From Streptomyces paradoxus (GTDB taxonomy: Bacteria > Actinomycetota > Actinomycetes > Streptomycetales > Streptomycetaceae), in NCBI RefSeq assembly GCF_014202475.1, contig NZ_JACHGV010000003.1:900454-964453 (forward strand): a stretch of 64,000 nucleotides of DNA, in the 5' to 3' direction. Below, piece after piece: positions 55,519-64,000 of the stretch. Position 1 is the first letter of the stretch; every line of letters begins with the position of its first letter. Both the position numbers and the translations under genes were made by a program. The notes below the pieces were generated by a model. It did not search any database. It was not told where the DNA came from and saw only the letters and a program-made list of their open reading frames with translations.

Positions 55519-56297
55519 ACGGCGACGGGGGTCTGGTCGGCCGGCCCGGCGCTGCGGCCGGTGATGGCGAGGAACGTGTCCTGGAGGGACGCGTCGATCG
55601 AGCCGCCGTACTCCAGCTTCAGCGCGCCCGGAGTGCCCTCGGCGACGACCACGCCCCGGTCGACGACGACCAGCCGGTCGGAGAGGGCGTCGGCCTCGTC
55701 GAGGTAGTGCGTGGTCAGGAAGACGGTCGTGCCGTGCTCGTCGCGCAGCCGGCGCACCAGGTCCCACAGGTCGGCCCGGCTGCCGGGGTCGAGCCCCGTG
55801 GTCGGCTCGTCCAGGAACAGCACCTTCGGGTGGTGGGTGAGCGCCATCGCGATGTCCAGCCGCCGTCGCTGCCCGCCGGAGAGCGCGCCGCACTTGCGGT
55901 CGAGCAGCTCGGTGAGGTCCAGCTCGCGGGCCAGCTCCTCGGCGCGCTCGGCCGCCCGCGCCCTGGTCAGCCGGTACAGCCGCCCCTGGGTGACCAGTTC
56001 CTCGCGCACGCTGATCTGCGGGTCGACCCCGCCGGACTGGGCCACGTAACCGCAGACCCGCCGTACTCCGGCCGGGTCGGCGGCCAGGTCGTGGCCCGCG
56101 ACGGTGGCGGCGCCGCCGGTCGGTTCCAGCAGGGTCGTCAGCATCCGCAGGGTCGTCGTCTTGCCGGCGCCGTTCGGGCCGAGGAAGCCGAGGATCTCGC
56201 CCTCACGGACGGTCAGGTCGACGGAGCGCACGGCCTGGACGGGCCCGCTCCTGGTCAAGAAGGTACGGGCCAGACCGGCCGTACTGATGATTGCCAT
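55515..56297 (-). CDS. ABC transporter ATP-binding protein (DrrA-like)
   Basis: The 260-residue ATPase has Walker A FLGPNGAGKTTTLRML near residue 35, the Q loop, signature ALSGGQRRRLDIAMAL, Walker B VLFLDEPTTGLD and the switch His in VFLTTHYLDEAD. It pairs with the permease and probably exports a drug or lipid. It faces a TetR gene across 79 bp, a common arrangement for regulated efflux pumps. Confidence 0.94.
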   Translation of the reverse strand: MAIISTAGLARTFLTRSGPVQAVRSVDLTVREGEILGFLGPNGAGKTTTLRMLTTLLEPTGGAATVAGHDLAADPAGVRRVCGYVAQSGGVDPQISVREELVTQGRLYRLTRARAAERAEELARELDLTELLDRKCGALSGGQRRRLDIAMALTHHPKVLFLDEPTTGLDPGSRADLWDLVRRLRDEHGTTVFLTTHYLDEADALSDRLVVVDRGVVVAEGTPGALKLEYGGSIDASLQDTFLAITGRSAGPADQTPVAV

Positions 56298-56376
56298 GCC
56301 CCCAGAAAAACAGAGTCTCTTAAAGTTTGCAATGACTCCAAGTTTTCAGATCCCCCACGGAAGCTAGGATTCGGAC

Positions 56377-57018
56377 ATGGCAGAGGGGCTCAGGGAACGG
56401 AAGAAGCGCGAGACCCGGCAGCGCATCTCGGACATCGCCACCGGGCTCTTCCTGGAGCACGGCTTCGTGACGGTGACGATCGCGGAGGTGGCGGAGGCCG
56501 CCGACGTCTCCGTGAACACCGTCTACAACTACTTCCCGGCCAAGGAGGACCTCTTCTTCGACCGCTCCCAGGGCGTCGTCGACCGGCTCTCCCGCTGGGT
56601 GCGCGGCCGGGACGAAGGGGAGTCGGCCGCCCGGGCGGTGCTGCGCGAACTGCGCGCCGAGATCGAGGCCGTCTCGCCCCGGATGGGCCTCATCGAGGGC
56701 TACGACCGTTTCATGCGCTGCATCGACGAGGCGCCGCCGCTGCGCTCCCGGCTGTGGAGCATTCAGCAGGAGGTCCAGGACAACCTGGAGGCGACCCTCC
56801 GGGAGGAGACGGGGGCCGAGGGCGGCGACCCGATGCCGAGGCTGATCTCCGGTCAGATCTGCTGGGTCCACGGCACCGTCTTCGTCGCGATCGGCCGTGA
56901 GATGGCCAAGGGGCGCAACCCGGACGAAGTGTCCCGGGAGATGCTCGTCCTCCTCGACGACATCGAGGAGCTGTTGGGCGAGAAAGTGCTCAACTACGCC
57001 GTCCGAGGCGCCCCGTGA
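56377..57018 (+). CDS. TetR/AcrR family transcriptional regulator
   Basis: The 213-residue product has a TetR helix-turn-helix (RKKRETRQRISDIATGLFLEHGF, TVTIAEVAEAADVSVNTVYNYFPAKEDLF) and a helical ligand-binding domain. It is divergent from the ABC transporter, so it likely represses that operon and itself from the 79-bp shared region, which contains AT-rich patches (CTTAAAGTTTGCAATG). No clear palindrome could be fixed there. Confidence 0.92.
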   Translation: MAEGLRERKKRETRQRISDIATGLFLEHGFVTVTIAEVAEAADVSVNTVYNYFPAKEDLFFDRSQGVVDRLSRWVRGRDEGESAARAVLRELRAEIEAVSPRMGLIEGYDRFMRCIDEAPPLRSRLWSIQQEVQDNLEATLREETGAEGGDPMPRLISGQICWVHGTVFVAIGREMAKGRNPDEVSREMLVLLDDIEELLGEKVLNYAVRGAP

Positions 57019-57144
57019 CCCCTGTCGGTGTGATGTCCGTCATGTGAGACGTGACGCGCATTACTTACTGGTCACACAGCCCCTCACGAGCGCTAGTGTC
57101 CGCCGGAGAGGCAGACATAAGCAGCGCGTCAGGGGAGTCGCACA

Positions 57145-57993
57145 GTGGCAGGGAAGCTCGCCGTCATCGGGGCCGGCCTCATGGGAGCCGGTATCGCCCA
57201 GGTCTCCGCTCAGGCGGGCTGGGAGGTGGTCCTGCGTGACGTCACCGACGAGGCGCTGACCCGGGGCACCGACGGCATCAAGGCGTCGTACGACAAGTTC
57301 GTCGCCAAGGGCAAGCTGGAGGCGCACGACGCCGACGCCGCCCTGGCCCGCATCACCGCGACCACCGACCTGGACGCCGCGGCCGACGCGGACGTGGTCG
57401 TCGAGGCGGTGTTCGAGAAGCTCGAGGTCAAGCACGAGATCTTCCGTGCGCTCGACAAGATCGTGAAGGACGAGGCGATCCTCGCCTCCAACACCTCCGC
57501 CATCCCGATCACCAAGATCGCGGCGGCCACGGAGCGCCCGGAGCGGGTCGTCGGCACGCACTTCTTCTCGCCGGTGCCCATGATGCAGCTGTGCGAACTC
57601 GTCCGCGGCTACAAGACCAGCGACGAAACCCTCGCCACGGCCCGGCAGTTCGCCGAGTCGGTCGGCAAGACCTGCATCGTCGTCAACCGCGACGTCGCGG
57701 GCTTCGTGACGACCCGTCTCATCTGCGCCCTGGTCGTCGAGGCCGCGAAGCTGCAGGAGTCGGGCGTGGCCAGCGCCGAGGACATCGACCTGGCCTGCAA
57801 GCTGGGCTTCGGCCACGCCATGGGCCCGCTGGCGACGGCGGACCTGACCGGCGTCGACATCCTGCTGCACGCCACGAACAACATCTACACCGAGTCGCAG
57901 GACGAGAAGTTCGCGGCCCCGGAGTCGATGCGCCGGATGGTTGACGCCGGTGACATCGGACGCAAGAGCGGGCAGGGCTTCTACAAGCACTGA
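57145..57993 (+). CDS. 3-hydroxybutyryl-CoA dehydrogenase
   Basis: The 282-residue NAD(P)-dependent enzyme reversibly converts acetoacetyl-CoA to 3-hydroxybutyryl-CoA, for the ethylmalonyl-CoA and butyryl-CoA routes. The Rossmann motif is LAVIGAGLMGAGIAQVSAQAG, with the catalytic His-Glu region VVGTHFFSPVPMMQLCELV and substrate-site NRDVAGFVTTRLI. GTG 57145 follows GGGGAG. It ends with the usual GDIGRKSGQGFYKH. Confidence 0.94.
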   Translation: MAGKLAVIGAGLMGAGIAQVSAQAGWEVVLRDVTDEALTRGTDGIKASYDKFVAKGKLEAHDADAALARITATTDLDAAADADVVVEAVFEKLEVKHEIFRALDKIVKDEAILASNTSAIPITKIAAATERPERVVGTHFFSPVPMMQLCELVRGYKTSDETLATARQFAESVGKTCIVVNRDVAGFVTTRLICALVVEAAKLQESGVASAEDIDLACKLGFGHAMGPLATADLTGVDILLHATNNIYTESQDEKFAAPESMRRMVDAGDIGRKSGQGFYKH

Positions 57994-58058
57994 AACCGCA
58001 CATGCCCCGGGGCCCATCACTCCCCAGGGTGAATTCGGTATCGGTTCGCTTACAAGAA

Positions 58059-58093
58059 GCAACCTCTGACTCCTCCACACAGTCAGAGGTTGC
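58059..58093. terminator. Terminator after 3-hydroxybutyryl-CoA dehydrogenase
   Basis: GCAACCTCTGACT (58059-58071) and AGTCAGAGGTTGC (58081-58093) form a perfect 13-bp stem with a 9-base loop. Confidence 0.85.
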
Positions 58094-58144
58094 ATCACCC
58101 ACATCCAGAACGCGGAGCACGATTCGCACGCACGGGGAGCGCAT

Positions 58145-58468
58145 ATGCACATCAGGGGCGACCACGCCGAGCTGGTCGTCGGGGGCCGCCTCGACGTCCG
58201 GAGCGCGGCGGACGCCCGAACGGTCCTGCACTCGGCCGTCGACGACGGAGTCGGCGACCTGGTGCTGGACCTGTCCGAACTGGACTCCTGGGACGCCACC
58301 GGACTGGGCGTGATCATGGGGGCCCACCGACGGGCCGGCCGCTGCGGCCGGCGCCTGGTGCTGCGCGGCGTACCGCCGCAGATGCAGCGCCTGCTGGTGG
58401 CCACCCGCCTGCACCGGATCCTGGCGATCGAGGGGGGCATCGGGGTGGAGACGCTTCCCCGGGTGTGA
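58145..58468 (+). CDS. STAS-domain protein (anti-sigma factor antagonist type)
   Basis: The 107-residue product is one STAS domain: HAELVVGGRLDVRSAADARTVLHSAV, then LVLDLSELDSWDATGLGVIMGAHRRA. At the phosphorylation site SpoIIAA-type proteins have DSSG; here DATG supplies a Thr instead, which could still be phosphorylated. It is monocistronic and has no anti-sigma kinase next to it. The RsbW-like ATPase in the AICE is too distant to assume a pair. Confidence 0.88.
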   Translation: MHIRGDHAELVVGGRLDVRSAADARTVLHSAVDDGVGDLVLDLSELDSWDATGLGVIMGAHRRAGRCGRRLVLRGVPPQMQRLLVATRLHRILAIEGGIGVETLPRV

Positions 58469-58734
58469 CGCCCCGTACGGGTGTGAGCCGGGCGACCGGG
58501 GAGACCCGGACGCACGTCGTCGAATCGTGCGACGCGCACAATCCTCACGAGACCGTGACGTTACGGACGGCGCGGTACCCCGGACTGTCGTAGATACTGT
58601 GCGAAGGTTTAGGGTTCGGCTGCCCGCTGCCTTGACACCCTTCGGCGGGACCGGACCAGAAGCGACAGCGCGGTGTGCAGCAAGGCCGGGAGGGGCTTTT
58701 CCGAGCACACACACGCTTTTGGGGGGCTTGACCT

Positions 58735-61245
58735 ATGGATCCTGACAACCAGGGACCCGAGGAGTACGGCCACGACGGTGACGGCCCTGCGCCGCGCCAG
58801 CGCCCTCCCAGGGAATCCCTCACACCGGACTTCGCGCAGCACGCGCCGGCGCTCGCCCGCACGGTGCAGCTCGTCTCCGGCGACTTCCTGCTGACCGTCA
58901 ACCCCGTCGACGGCAGCGAGATAGAGGCGTGCCCGCCCGCCGAACGACCCGCCCGGCCCGTGAAGCTCACCGCGGCCGAGCGCGCCGAGGCCGAGCGCGC
59001 GGCCCGTCCGCCCGTCCCGCCGGGCCCCGCGCTGCCCGCCCTGCCGCTGCTGGCCCGCCAGGAGGAACGCGAGCGCCTGGTGCGCCTGCTCGCCCGCGGC
59101 CGCTCCACCCGCCTCACCGGCGCGGCCGGCTCCGGCCGGACCCGCCTCCTCGACCTCGTCGCCGAGGACTGCTCCGACCTCGCCCCCGACGGCGTCGTCC
59201 GCCTCAACGGCTTCGGGCGCACCTCGGGCGACCTGCTGTACGACCTGTTCCACGCGGTGTACAGCGCGCCCCTGCACCGCCCGAACCGGGACGAACTGCT
59301 CACCTACGTCCGTGAGATCGGCGCGGTCGTCGTCCTCGACGACCTGGAGTTCGGCGGCGCCGCGCTCGACGAGCTGCTGGAGGCGACCCCCGAGTGCGCC
59401 TTCCTGCTCGGCGCCACCCCGGACGTGCCCGCCCCCTCCGCCGGTGCCGGCGTCGAGGAGGTCCTCCTCGGGGGACTGGAGCGCGCGGCCGGGCTCGACC
59501 TGCTGGAACACGCCGTCGGCCGGACCCTCACCGAGGACGAGTCGAACTGGGCGGGCGACCTCTGGTTCGAGTCCGAGGGCCTGCCGCTGCGCTTCGTCCA
59601 GGCCGGCGCCCTGCTGCGGCAACGCGACCGGCTGCGCGCCGGCACCAGCGCCGTCGACGAGTTCGGCGTCTTCGAGGACGTGCCCCCGGCCGATCCCGCC
59701 GACGCCTACGACCTCGGTGACGACGTGCCGCTGCCCGCGCTCGGCGAGGCCGCCGCGCCCGCGCCGCTGCTCGCCTCCCGGCTGAGCGCCTCCGCCCGCG
59801 CCACCCTGCGGTTCGCCGTCGCCCTGGGCGGCGAGGTCCCGCACCAGGCGCATCTGCCCGCCCTGGTCGGCGACACCCACGCGGACGCCGCGCTCGGCGA
59901 ACTGGCCGCCTGCGGCCTGGTCTCCCCGGTCGGCTCCCGCTACCGCCTCGCGGCCGGCGTGCCGGCCCAGCTGGAGGCCGCCGGGTACGCCGACGAGACC
60001 GAGGCCGGTGCCCGCAGCGCCGCCCAGCACTACTCCTGGTGGGCCGGGCACCCCTCGGTCACCCCGGAGCGCGTGTGCGCCGAGGCCGACGCGGTCCTCG
60101 CCGCCCTGGCCGTCCTCGGACCGGCCACCCGCCCGCCCGCCGAGGACGAGGAGAGCGCGGCCGTCCACCTGGCCCGCACCGCCGCCCCCGCGTTCGCCGC
60201 CGGACTGCACTGGAGCGCCTGGGAGCGGGCCCTGCGGGCCGGCGCCGAGGCCGCCCGGCTCGCCGGTGACGTCGGCGAGGAGGCCTACTTCCACCACGAG
60301 CTCGGTGTCCTCGCCCTGTGCGAGGGACAGCTCGACCGGGCCCGCGCCGAACTGGAGGCCTCCATCGGCCTGCGCGGCGCCCTCGCCGACAAGCGCGGGA
60401 CAGTCGCCGGCCGCCGCGCCCTGGCCCTGGTCGCCGACCGCTCGGGTACACCGATCGGGCTCGGGCCGACCGCGGGGGAGGAAGTGCCCGACGCCCGTGG
60501 CGAGGAGTCGGCGTCCCCGCCCGGCGGGGTTCCGGCCGCCTTCCCGACGCTTCAGCCGCCGTCCTCCCCGGCGCTGGTCACCCACCGCAGCTCGTCCGCG
60601 CCCTCGCGCAAGGCGCGCGGCGGACTCAAGGGCCTGGCCCGGCGTAACCTCGTGGCCTCCGGTGCCGGTGCCCTGCTCGTCGCGGTCCTGGGCACGGTGG
60701 TGACGCTCGGCGCCACCTCCGACAAGGACCGGAACCCGCCGTCCGACCAGGTCGGCGTCAACCCCTCCGCCAGCCAGGGCATCAACGACGGCAGCCTCGG
60801 CGCCGACCGGCCCGCGAACGACGGCGGTGGCGGCCCCGGCGATGCGGCCGCCCGCCCGACGGACCCGGGCCCCGACGGCACACTCGGCACGTCGGACGAC
60901 CCGACCCCGACGGACTCGCCGAGCGGTTCGCAGGACCCGAGCGACGCCGCGTCGCCGTCGAAGCCGCCGTCGTCCTCGACCAAGCCGCCGTCCTCCCCGA
61001 AGCCGAGTTCGCCCAAGCCGCCGTCGTCCTCGACCAAGCCGCCGACGGGCACGTCGACACCGACCTCGCCGACGCCCACGCCGACGGACACCGGGCAGCC
61101 CACGCCGACGACCACCCCGCCGACCACCAGCCCGTCCACCTCCGACTCGGCCAGCGGTCCGGCGCCGAGCGCCCCCACGAGCACCACCGCGAGCGCGTCG
61201 CAGAGCACCACGGGCACGCCGAGCGGCTCGGAGACGGTGATCTGA
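58735..61245 (+). CDS. Membrane-anchored NTPase with Ser/Thr/Pro-rich extracellular tail
   Basis: The 836-residue product has an N-terminal polar region, then an ATPase core. Its Walker A reads GAAGSGRT (59119-59142) with Arg replacing the normal Lys, followed by a Walker B-like VVVLDDLEF near residue 200. Helical, winged-helix- and TPR-like sequence continues to residue 600. A hydrophobic helix (NLVASGAGALLVAVLGTVVTL, about residues 639-660) is followed by about 170 residues almost entirely Ser, Thr, Pro, Gly and Asp (PPSSSTKPPSSPKPSSPKPP and similar). The STAND-like head would be cytoplasmic and the tail extracellular and probably glycosylated. ATG 58735 (MDPDNQGPEEYGHDG). The function is unknown; NTP hydrolysis is not certain. 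Confidence 0.8.
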   Translation: MDPDNQGPEEYGHDGDGPAPRQRPPRESLTPDFAQHAPALARTVQLVSGDFLLTVNPVDGSEIEACPPAERPARPVKLTAAERAEAERAARPPVPPGPALPALPLLARQEERERLVRLLARGRSTRLTGAAGSGRTRLLDLVAEDCSDLAPDGVVRLNGFGRTSGDLLYDLFHAVYSAPLHRPNRDELLTYVREIGAVVVLDDLEFGGAALDELLEATPECAFLLGATPDVPAPSAGAGVEEVLLGGLERAAGLDLLEHAVGRTLTEDESNWAGDLWFESEGLPLRFVQAGALLRQRDRLRAGTSAVDEFGVFEDVPPADPADAYDLGDDVPLPALGEAAAPAPLLASRLSASARATLRFAVALGGEVPHQAHLPALVGDTHADAALGELAACGLVSPVGSRYRLAAGVPAQLEAAGYADETEAGARSAAQHYSWWAGHPSVTPERVCAEADAVLAALAVLGPATRPPAEDEESAAVHLARTAAPAFAAGLHWSAWERALRAGAEAARLAGDVGEEAYFHHELGVLALCEGQLDRARAELEASIGLRGALADKRGTVAGRRALALVADRSGTPIGLGPTAGEEVPDARGEESASPPGGVPAAFPTLQPPSSPALVTHRSSSAPSRKARGGLKGLARRNLVASGAGALLVAVLGTVVTLGATSDKDRNPPSDQVGVNPSASQGINDGSLGADRPANDGGGGPGDAAARPTDPGPDGTLGTSDDPTPTDSPSGSQDPSDAASPSKPPSSSTKPPSSPKPSSPKPPSSSTKPPTGTSTPTSPTPTPTDTGQPTPTTTPPTTSPSTSDSASGPAPSAPTSTTASASQSTTGTPSGSETVI

Positions 61246-61260
61246 CACCCGTGCACACGA

Positions 61261-61293
61261 CAGGGCCGGGTCCGTTCCGCGGACCCGGCCCTG
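61261..61293. terminator. Bidirectional terminator between the NTPase and nucS
   Basis: CAGGGCCGGGTCCG (61261-61274) and CGGACCCGGCCCTG pair perfectly. It lies 15 bp after one stop and 20 bp from the other. Confidence 0.88.
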
Positions 61294-61312
61294 TTCGCCG
61301 TCGTACGGGGTG

Positions 61313-61984
61313 TCAGAACAGCCGCAGTTTGTCGTCCTCGATCCCCCGCAGGGCGTCGTAGTCGAGAACCTGGCAGCCGATGCCGCGGTCGGTGGCGAGG
61401 ACGCGGGCCTGCGGCTTGATCTCCTGGGCCGCGAAGACACCGCGCACCGGGGCGAGATGGGGATCGCGGTTCAGCAGCTCCAGATAGCGCGTGAGCTGCT
61501 CCACGCCGTCGATCTCACCGCGCCGCTTGATCTCCACCGCGACGGTCCTGCCGTCGGCGTCCCGGCACAGGATGTCGACCGGCCCGATGGCCGTCGGGTA
61601 CTCGCGGCGGATCAGCGTGTAGCCCTCGCCGAGTGTCTCGATGCGGTCGGCGAGCAGCTCCTGGAGGTGCGCTTCCACGCCGTCCTTGATCAGGCCGGGA
61701 TCGACGCCCAGTTCGTGCGAGGAGTCGTGGAGGACTTCCTCCATCGTGATGATGAGCTTCTCGCCCGCCTTGTTGACGACGGTCCAGACGCCCTCCTCCT
61801 CGCCGGTGCCCTCCTTCAGGGTGCACGGCGGCGACATCCAGTTCAGGGGCTTGTAGGCCCGGTCGTCGGCGTGGATCGAGACGCTGCCGTCCGCCTTCAC
61901 CAGAATCAGGCGCGGGGCCGAGGGAAGGTGGGCGGTGAGCCGCCCGGCGTAGTCCACGGAGCAGCGGGCAATGACGAGACGCAT
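61313..61984 (-). CDS. nucS: Mismatch-specific endonuclease NucS (EndoMS)
   Basis: The 223-residue product begins [21 protein letters not shown] from ATG 61982-61984. The RecB-like nuclease domain reads [36 protein letters not shown], with the catalytic Asp, Glu and Lys (VDILC, VEIKR). Actinobacteria lack MutS/MutL and use NucS for mismatch repair, with cleavage of both strands at mismatches and help from the sliding clamp. The gene stands alone. Confidence 0.95.
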   Translation of the reverse strand: MRLVIARCSVDYAGRLTAHLPSAPRLILVKADGSVSIHADDRAYKPLNWMSPPCTLKEGTGEEEGVWTVVNKAGEKLIITMEEVLHDSSHELGVDPGLIKDGVEAHLQELLADRIETLGEGYTLIRREYPTAIGPVDILCRDADGRTVAVEIKRRGEIDGVEQLTRYLELLNRDPHLAPVRGVFAAQEIKPQARVLATDRGIGCQVLDYDALRGIEDDKLRLF

Positions 61985-62237
61985 GGTCGGCAACGCTACT
62001 CGACGGGCGCCTGTCGACGCGATTCGCCCTGGAAAACACGCGTTCGGTAATGGCCGATTGTGTGCACGGTGTGCTCAGCGGGAGTGTCTCATCTGCCCAT
62101 TTTCCTGGTGTCGTCACCGTACGTTGCTTACCGTATGAACGGGAGGTCGCGAGGCGTGTACGCAGCGTGTCCGGTATCGCGAACTCCCCCTATCTGTCCG
62201 GCAACCCCTGCTCATCGGGGGTGCGAGAGGAGAACTC

Positions 62238-62630
62238 ATGTCGCTCGACGTCTCACCGGCCCTACTCGAACAGGCCGAGCGAGGCGAGGTCGACGAAGCG
62301 GAATTCGTCGACTGCGTCCGGACCTCCCTGCCTTACGCGTGGGAGATGATCAGCTCACTGGTGGCCCAGCTGAAGGTGGACGGCGGCGCGTTCGCCGACA
62401 ACCAGACGCCCCCGCCGGACGAGCAGGCACGCGGCCAGCTGCTGCGTGCGCTTGCGAGTGACGCGATACGCGGCGCGCTGCAACGGCACTTCGGTGTGCG
62501 GCTGGCTTTCCAGAACTGCCACCGGGTGGCCGTGTTCCCGCTTGACTCCTCGGTCGACGAGAAACTGGACCGCTTCACCTCGGTCCGCAGTCAGGTGCTG
62601 AACCAGTCACCCGAGTTCCGGGACTGCTGA
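62238..62630 (+). CDS. SCO5389 family protein
   Basis: The 130-residue product from ATG 62238 (GAGAGGAG before) reads MSLDVSPALLEQAERGEVDEAEFVDCVRTSLPYAWEMI (quoted in part: SLDVSPALLEQAERGEVD). A helical N-terminus is followed by GALQRHFGVRLAFQNCHRVAVFPLD. It matches the small actinobacterial family named after S. coelicolor SCO5389, of unknown function and conserved beside nucS. Confidence 0.85.
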   Translation: MSLDVSPALLEQAERGEVDEAEFVDCVRTSLPYAWEMISSLVAQLKVDGGAFADNQTPPPDEQARGQLLRALASDAIRGALQRHFGVRLAFQNCHRVAVFPLDSSVDEKLDRFTSVRSQVLNQSPEFRDC

Positions 62631-62643
62631 CGCGGCGCCGCTT

Positions 62644-62693
62644 GCTTGCCGCTCCGTACGCGGGAGGTGCAGTTCTGTACCGGAGCGGCAAGC
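62644..62693. terminator. Bidirectional terminator between the SCO5389-family and LLM genes
   Basis: GCTTGCCGCTCCG (62644-62656) and CGGAGCGGCAAGC (62681-62693) form a perfect 13-bp stem, extended by GTAC on both sides of the loop. It separates two convergent genes. Confidence 0.85.
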
Positions 62694-62714
62694 CCCCAGG
62701 AACCCACCGGGCTC

Positions 62715-63743
62715 TCAGACGAGTTGGGGGAGCACCTCGGCGCCCAGCCGCCGCACGTTCTCCTCGGTCGCCGCCAGGTCCCCGGAACCCTCGACGAGCA
62801 GCGCGAAGCGCGAGATGCCCGTCCGCTCGCTCGTCGCCGCCAGCCGGTCCGCGCACAGCCGCGGGGTGCCCACCGGGTGCAGCCCGCAGAGCAGTTCGGT
62901 GTACGCGAGGGGGTCGCGCATCCGGCGTGTGCGCCCGTCGACCGTGACATGGGCCTCCAGGCCCTGCTTCAGCCAGCCCGGCATCGCCTTCATCAGCGTC
63001 TCCGCCGCGTCGACCCGCCGGTCCGCGATCTGGCAGACGCCGGCCGACACATGGGACGCGCCCAGGATCTCCTCCGGCGACCGGCCGCAGGCCCGCGCAT
63101 GCTGCCGCCACAGCGCGACCATCTCGGCCTTCTCCTCGTCCCCCACGTGCATCCCGAGCAGCATCGAAAGACCCCGCTCGGCCGCCAGCCGCACACTCGA
63201 CGGCGAGGTGCAGGCGACGACCAGCTCGGGCCCTGCGGCCTCCGTCAGCGCCTCCGACGGCCGGGGCACCACCGGGACTTCACGGAAGCGGAAGCGCTCT
63301 CCGTCGGCCGCCACGGACGACTCGCGCAGCCACCGCACCAGAAGCTCCAGGGACTCCGGGAAGCCCTTCTCGTACGCCTCCAGACCCGCGCCGAACACCT
63401 CCAGGTCGACCCACGGTCCGCCGCGCCCGACACCGAGCGTGAAACGGCCGCCGCTCGTGTGGTGCAGCAGCGCCGCCTGTTCGCCGAGCGCCACGGGGTG
63501 GACGGTCGGCAGGACGCTGACCGCCGTGCCGACCCCGATGCGGCGGGTGCGGCCCAGCAGTAGGGCGGCCAGGGTGATGGCCGACGGACACGTGCCGTAC
63601 GGCACGAAGTGGTGCTCGGCCAGCCAGACCGCGTCGAGCCCGGCCTCCTCGGCCACCTCGGCCGAGCGGACCGCGCGGTGCAGCGCCTCTCCCTCGCCCT
63701 GACCGGGGAACTGGGCCGCCAACACGAAACTTCCAACGCGCAT
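62715..63743 (-). CDS. LLM class flavin-dependent oxidoreductase
   Basis: The 342-residue product begins MRVGSFVLAAQFPGQGEGEAL from ATG 63741-63743. It has the luciferase-like TIM-barrel pattern: AEEAGLDAVWLAEHHFVPYGTCPSA, RTRRIGVGTAVSVLPTVHPVALGEQAALLHHTSGGRFTLGVGRGG (quoted in parts). Such enzymes are F420- or FMN-dependent monooxygenases or reductases; the substrate is not visible. A longer start at 63791 would add 16 poorly fitting residues. Confidence 0.9.
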   Translation of the reverse strand: MRVGSFVLAAQFPGQGEGEALHRAVRSAEVAEEAGLDAVWLAEHHFVPYGTCPSAITLAALLLGRTRRIGVGTAVSVLPTVHPVALGEQAALLHHTSGGRFTLGVGRGGPWVDLEVFGAGLEAYEKGFPESLELLVRWLRESSVAADGERFRFREVPVVPRPSEALTEAAGPELVVACTSPSSVRLAAERGLSMLLGMHVGDEEKAEMVALWRQHARACGRSPEEILGASHVSAGVCQIADRRVDAAETLMKAMPGWLKQGLEAHVTVDGRTRRMRDPLAYTELLCGLHPVGTPRLCADRLAATSERTGISRFALLVEGSGDLAATEENVRRLGAEVLPQLV

Positions 63744-64000
63744 TGCTTTCCTGCTTCCTTGGCTCCGACACGGAGCTCCCCCACAGCGCATAACCGTCTG
63801 ACACGTGCCGAGGACACGGCCGGGCGGAGTATTTTGCGGATTGTCTGCAGAATGGGGCGTTCCGCCGGGGGCCCGGGGGAGAGCACACAGGGCGGACCCG
63901 CCGCGCCCGCGAGGGACTTATGGCGATTGGCGCCGTACGCGTACCCCTGTGCGCGCCGCGTAGGCTGGACGCGGCCCGTGCTTCCTGTATAGCCCCGAGA
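63744..64000. other. Upstream region of the LLM gene
   Basis: No gene is supported in this stretch at the edge of the window. It holds the promoter region of the LLM gene and, at 63831-63853, an imperfect inverted repeat (ATTTTGC and GCAGAAT) that could be an operator. Confidence 0.4.

Noticed and set aside
58609..61440. 943-codon minus-strand open frame opposite the NTPase gene
   Set aside because: It has Gly/Arg/Ala low complexity throughout and runs across a terminator into nucS; the plus-strand frame has real domains and a start site.

Overview
This is a high-GC chromosome segment from a Streptomyces. Most start codons are GTG or ATG with GGAGG-type ribosome sites, and the core genes use very GC-rich codons. 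The order of the core genes (nrtL-lysA-hom-thrC-thrB-rho-LCP-rpmE-prfA-prmC-sua5-LMW-PTP-glyA-wecA-atpIBEFHAGDC-DUF2550-chitinase and onward to nucS) matches, from memory, the SCO535x to SCO539x stretch of Streptomyces coelicolor. No database search was possible, so family names rest on motifs read by eye.

Region 1 (1-1480) is the left chromosomal flank: the last codons of a basic-tailed protein, a Gls24/Asp23 envelope-stress-type protein and a small four-helix membrane protein. Region 2 (1481-21453) is a 20-kb actinomycete integrative and conjugative element (AICE, pSAM2-like) inserted at the 3' end of a tRNA-Arg(CCG) gene. A 41-bp direct repeat bounds it, intact inside the tRNA at 21413-21453 and left behind at 1481-1521. 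It has the usual AICE parts: two GntR/UTRA repressors with visible palindromic operators, an FtsK-like DNA translocase (Tra), Spd-type spread and membrane proteins, a rolling-circle RepSA initiator, Xis and a tyrosine integrase. At its att-distal end it carries a four-gene, translationally coupled defence cassette: type I restriction-modification hsdM-hsdS-hsdR plus a YgjP-type zinc metallopeptidase. An 816-bp non-coding stretch with a 148-bp interrupted palindrome follows, then a DUF1152 gene. A GYD-domain gene sits unusually between int and the tRNA.

Region 3 (21482-39441) is core chromosome: a response regulator, the aspartate-family amino-acid genes (lysA, hom, thrC, thrB) with nrtL, rho, a secreted trypsin-like protease with FG-GAP repeats, an LCP cell-wall ligase, and a translation and tRNA-modification cluster (rpmE, prfA, prmC, tsaC/sua5) that continues into an LMW-PTP-like protein lacking its nucleophilic cysteine and a divergent SHMT. 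Region 4 (39559-48989) is a WecA/MraY-family glycosyl phosphotransferase followed by the complete F1Fo ATP synthase operon, with hairpins before atpA and atpC.

Region 5 (49114-64000) holds a DUF2550 protein, a secreted GH18 chitinase with the classic chitinase direct-repeat operator, a NarL-type two-component system, a small membrane protein, a PduO-type cobalamin adenosyltransferase, a drug-type ABC exporter with a divergent TetR regulator, 3-hydroxybutyryl-CoA dehydrogenase, a STAS protein, a membrane-anchored NTPase with an odd Walker A and a long Ser/Thr/Pro tail, the mismatch endonuclease NucS, an SCO5389-family protein and an LLM flavin oxidoreductase. Strong GC-rich hairpins separate most convergent units.

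The most interesting part is the AICE: its defence cassette with the coupled protease, its two operator families, its TTA (bldA) codons in rep, hsdR and a zinc-motif gene, and the large palindrome. In the core, the two enzymes with altered active sites stand out.
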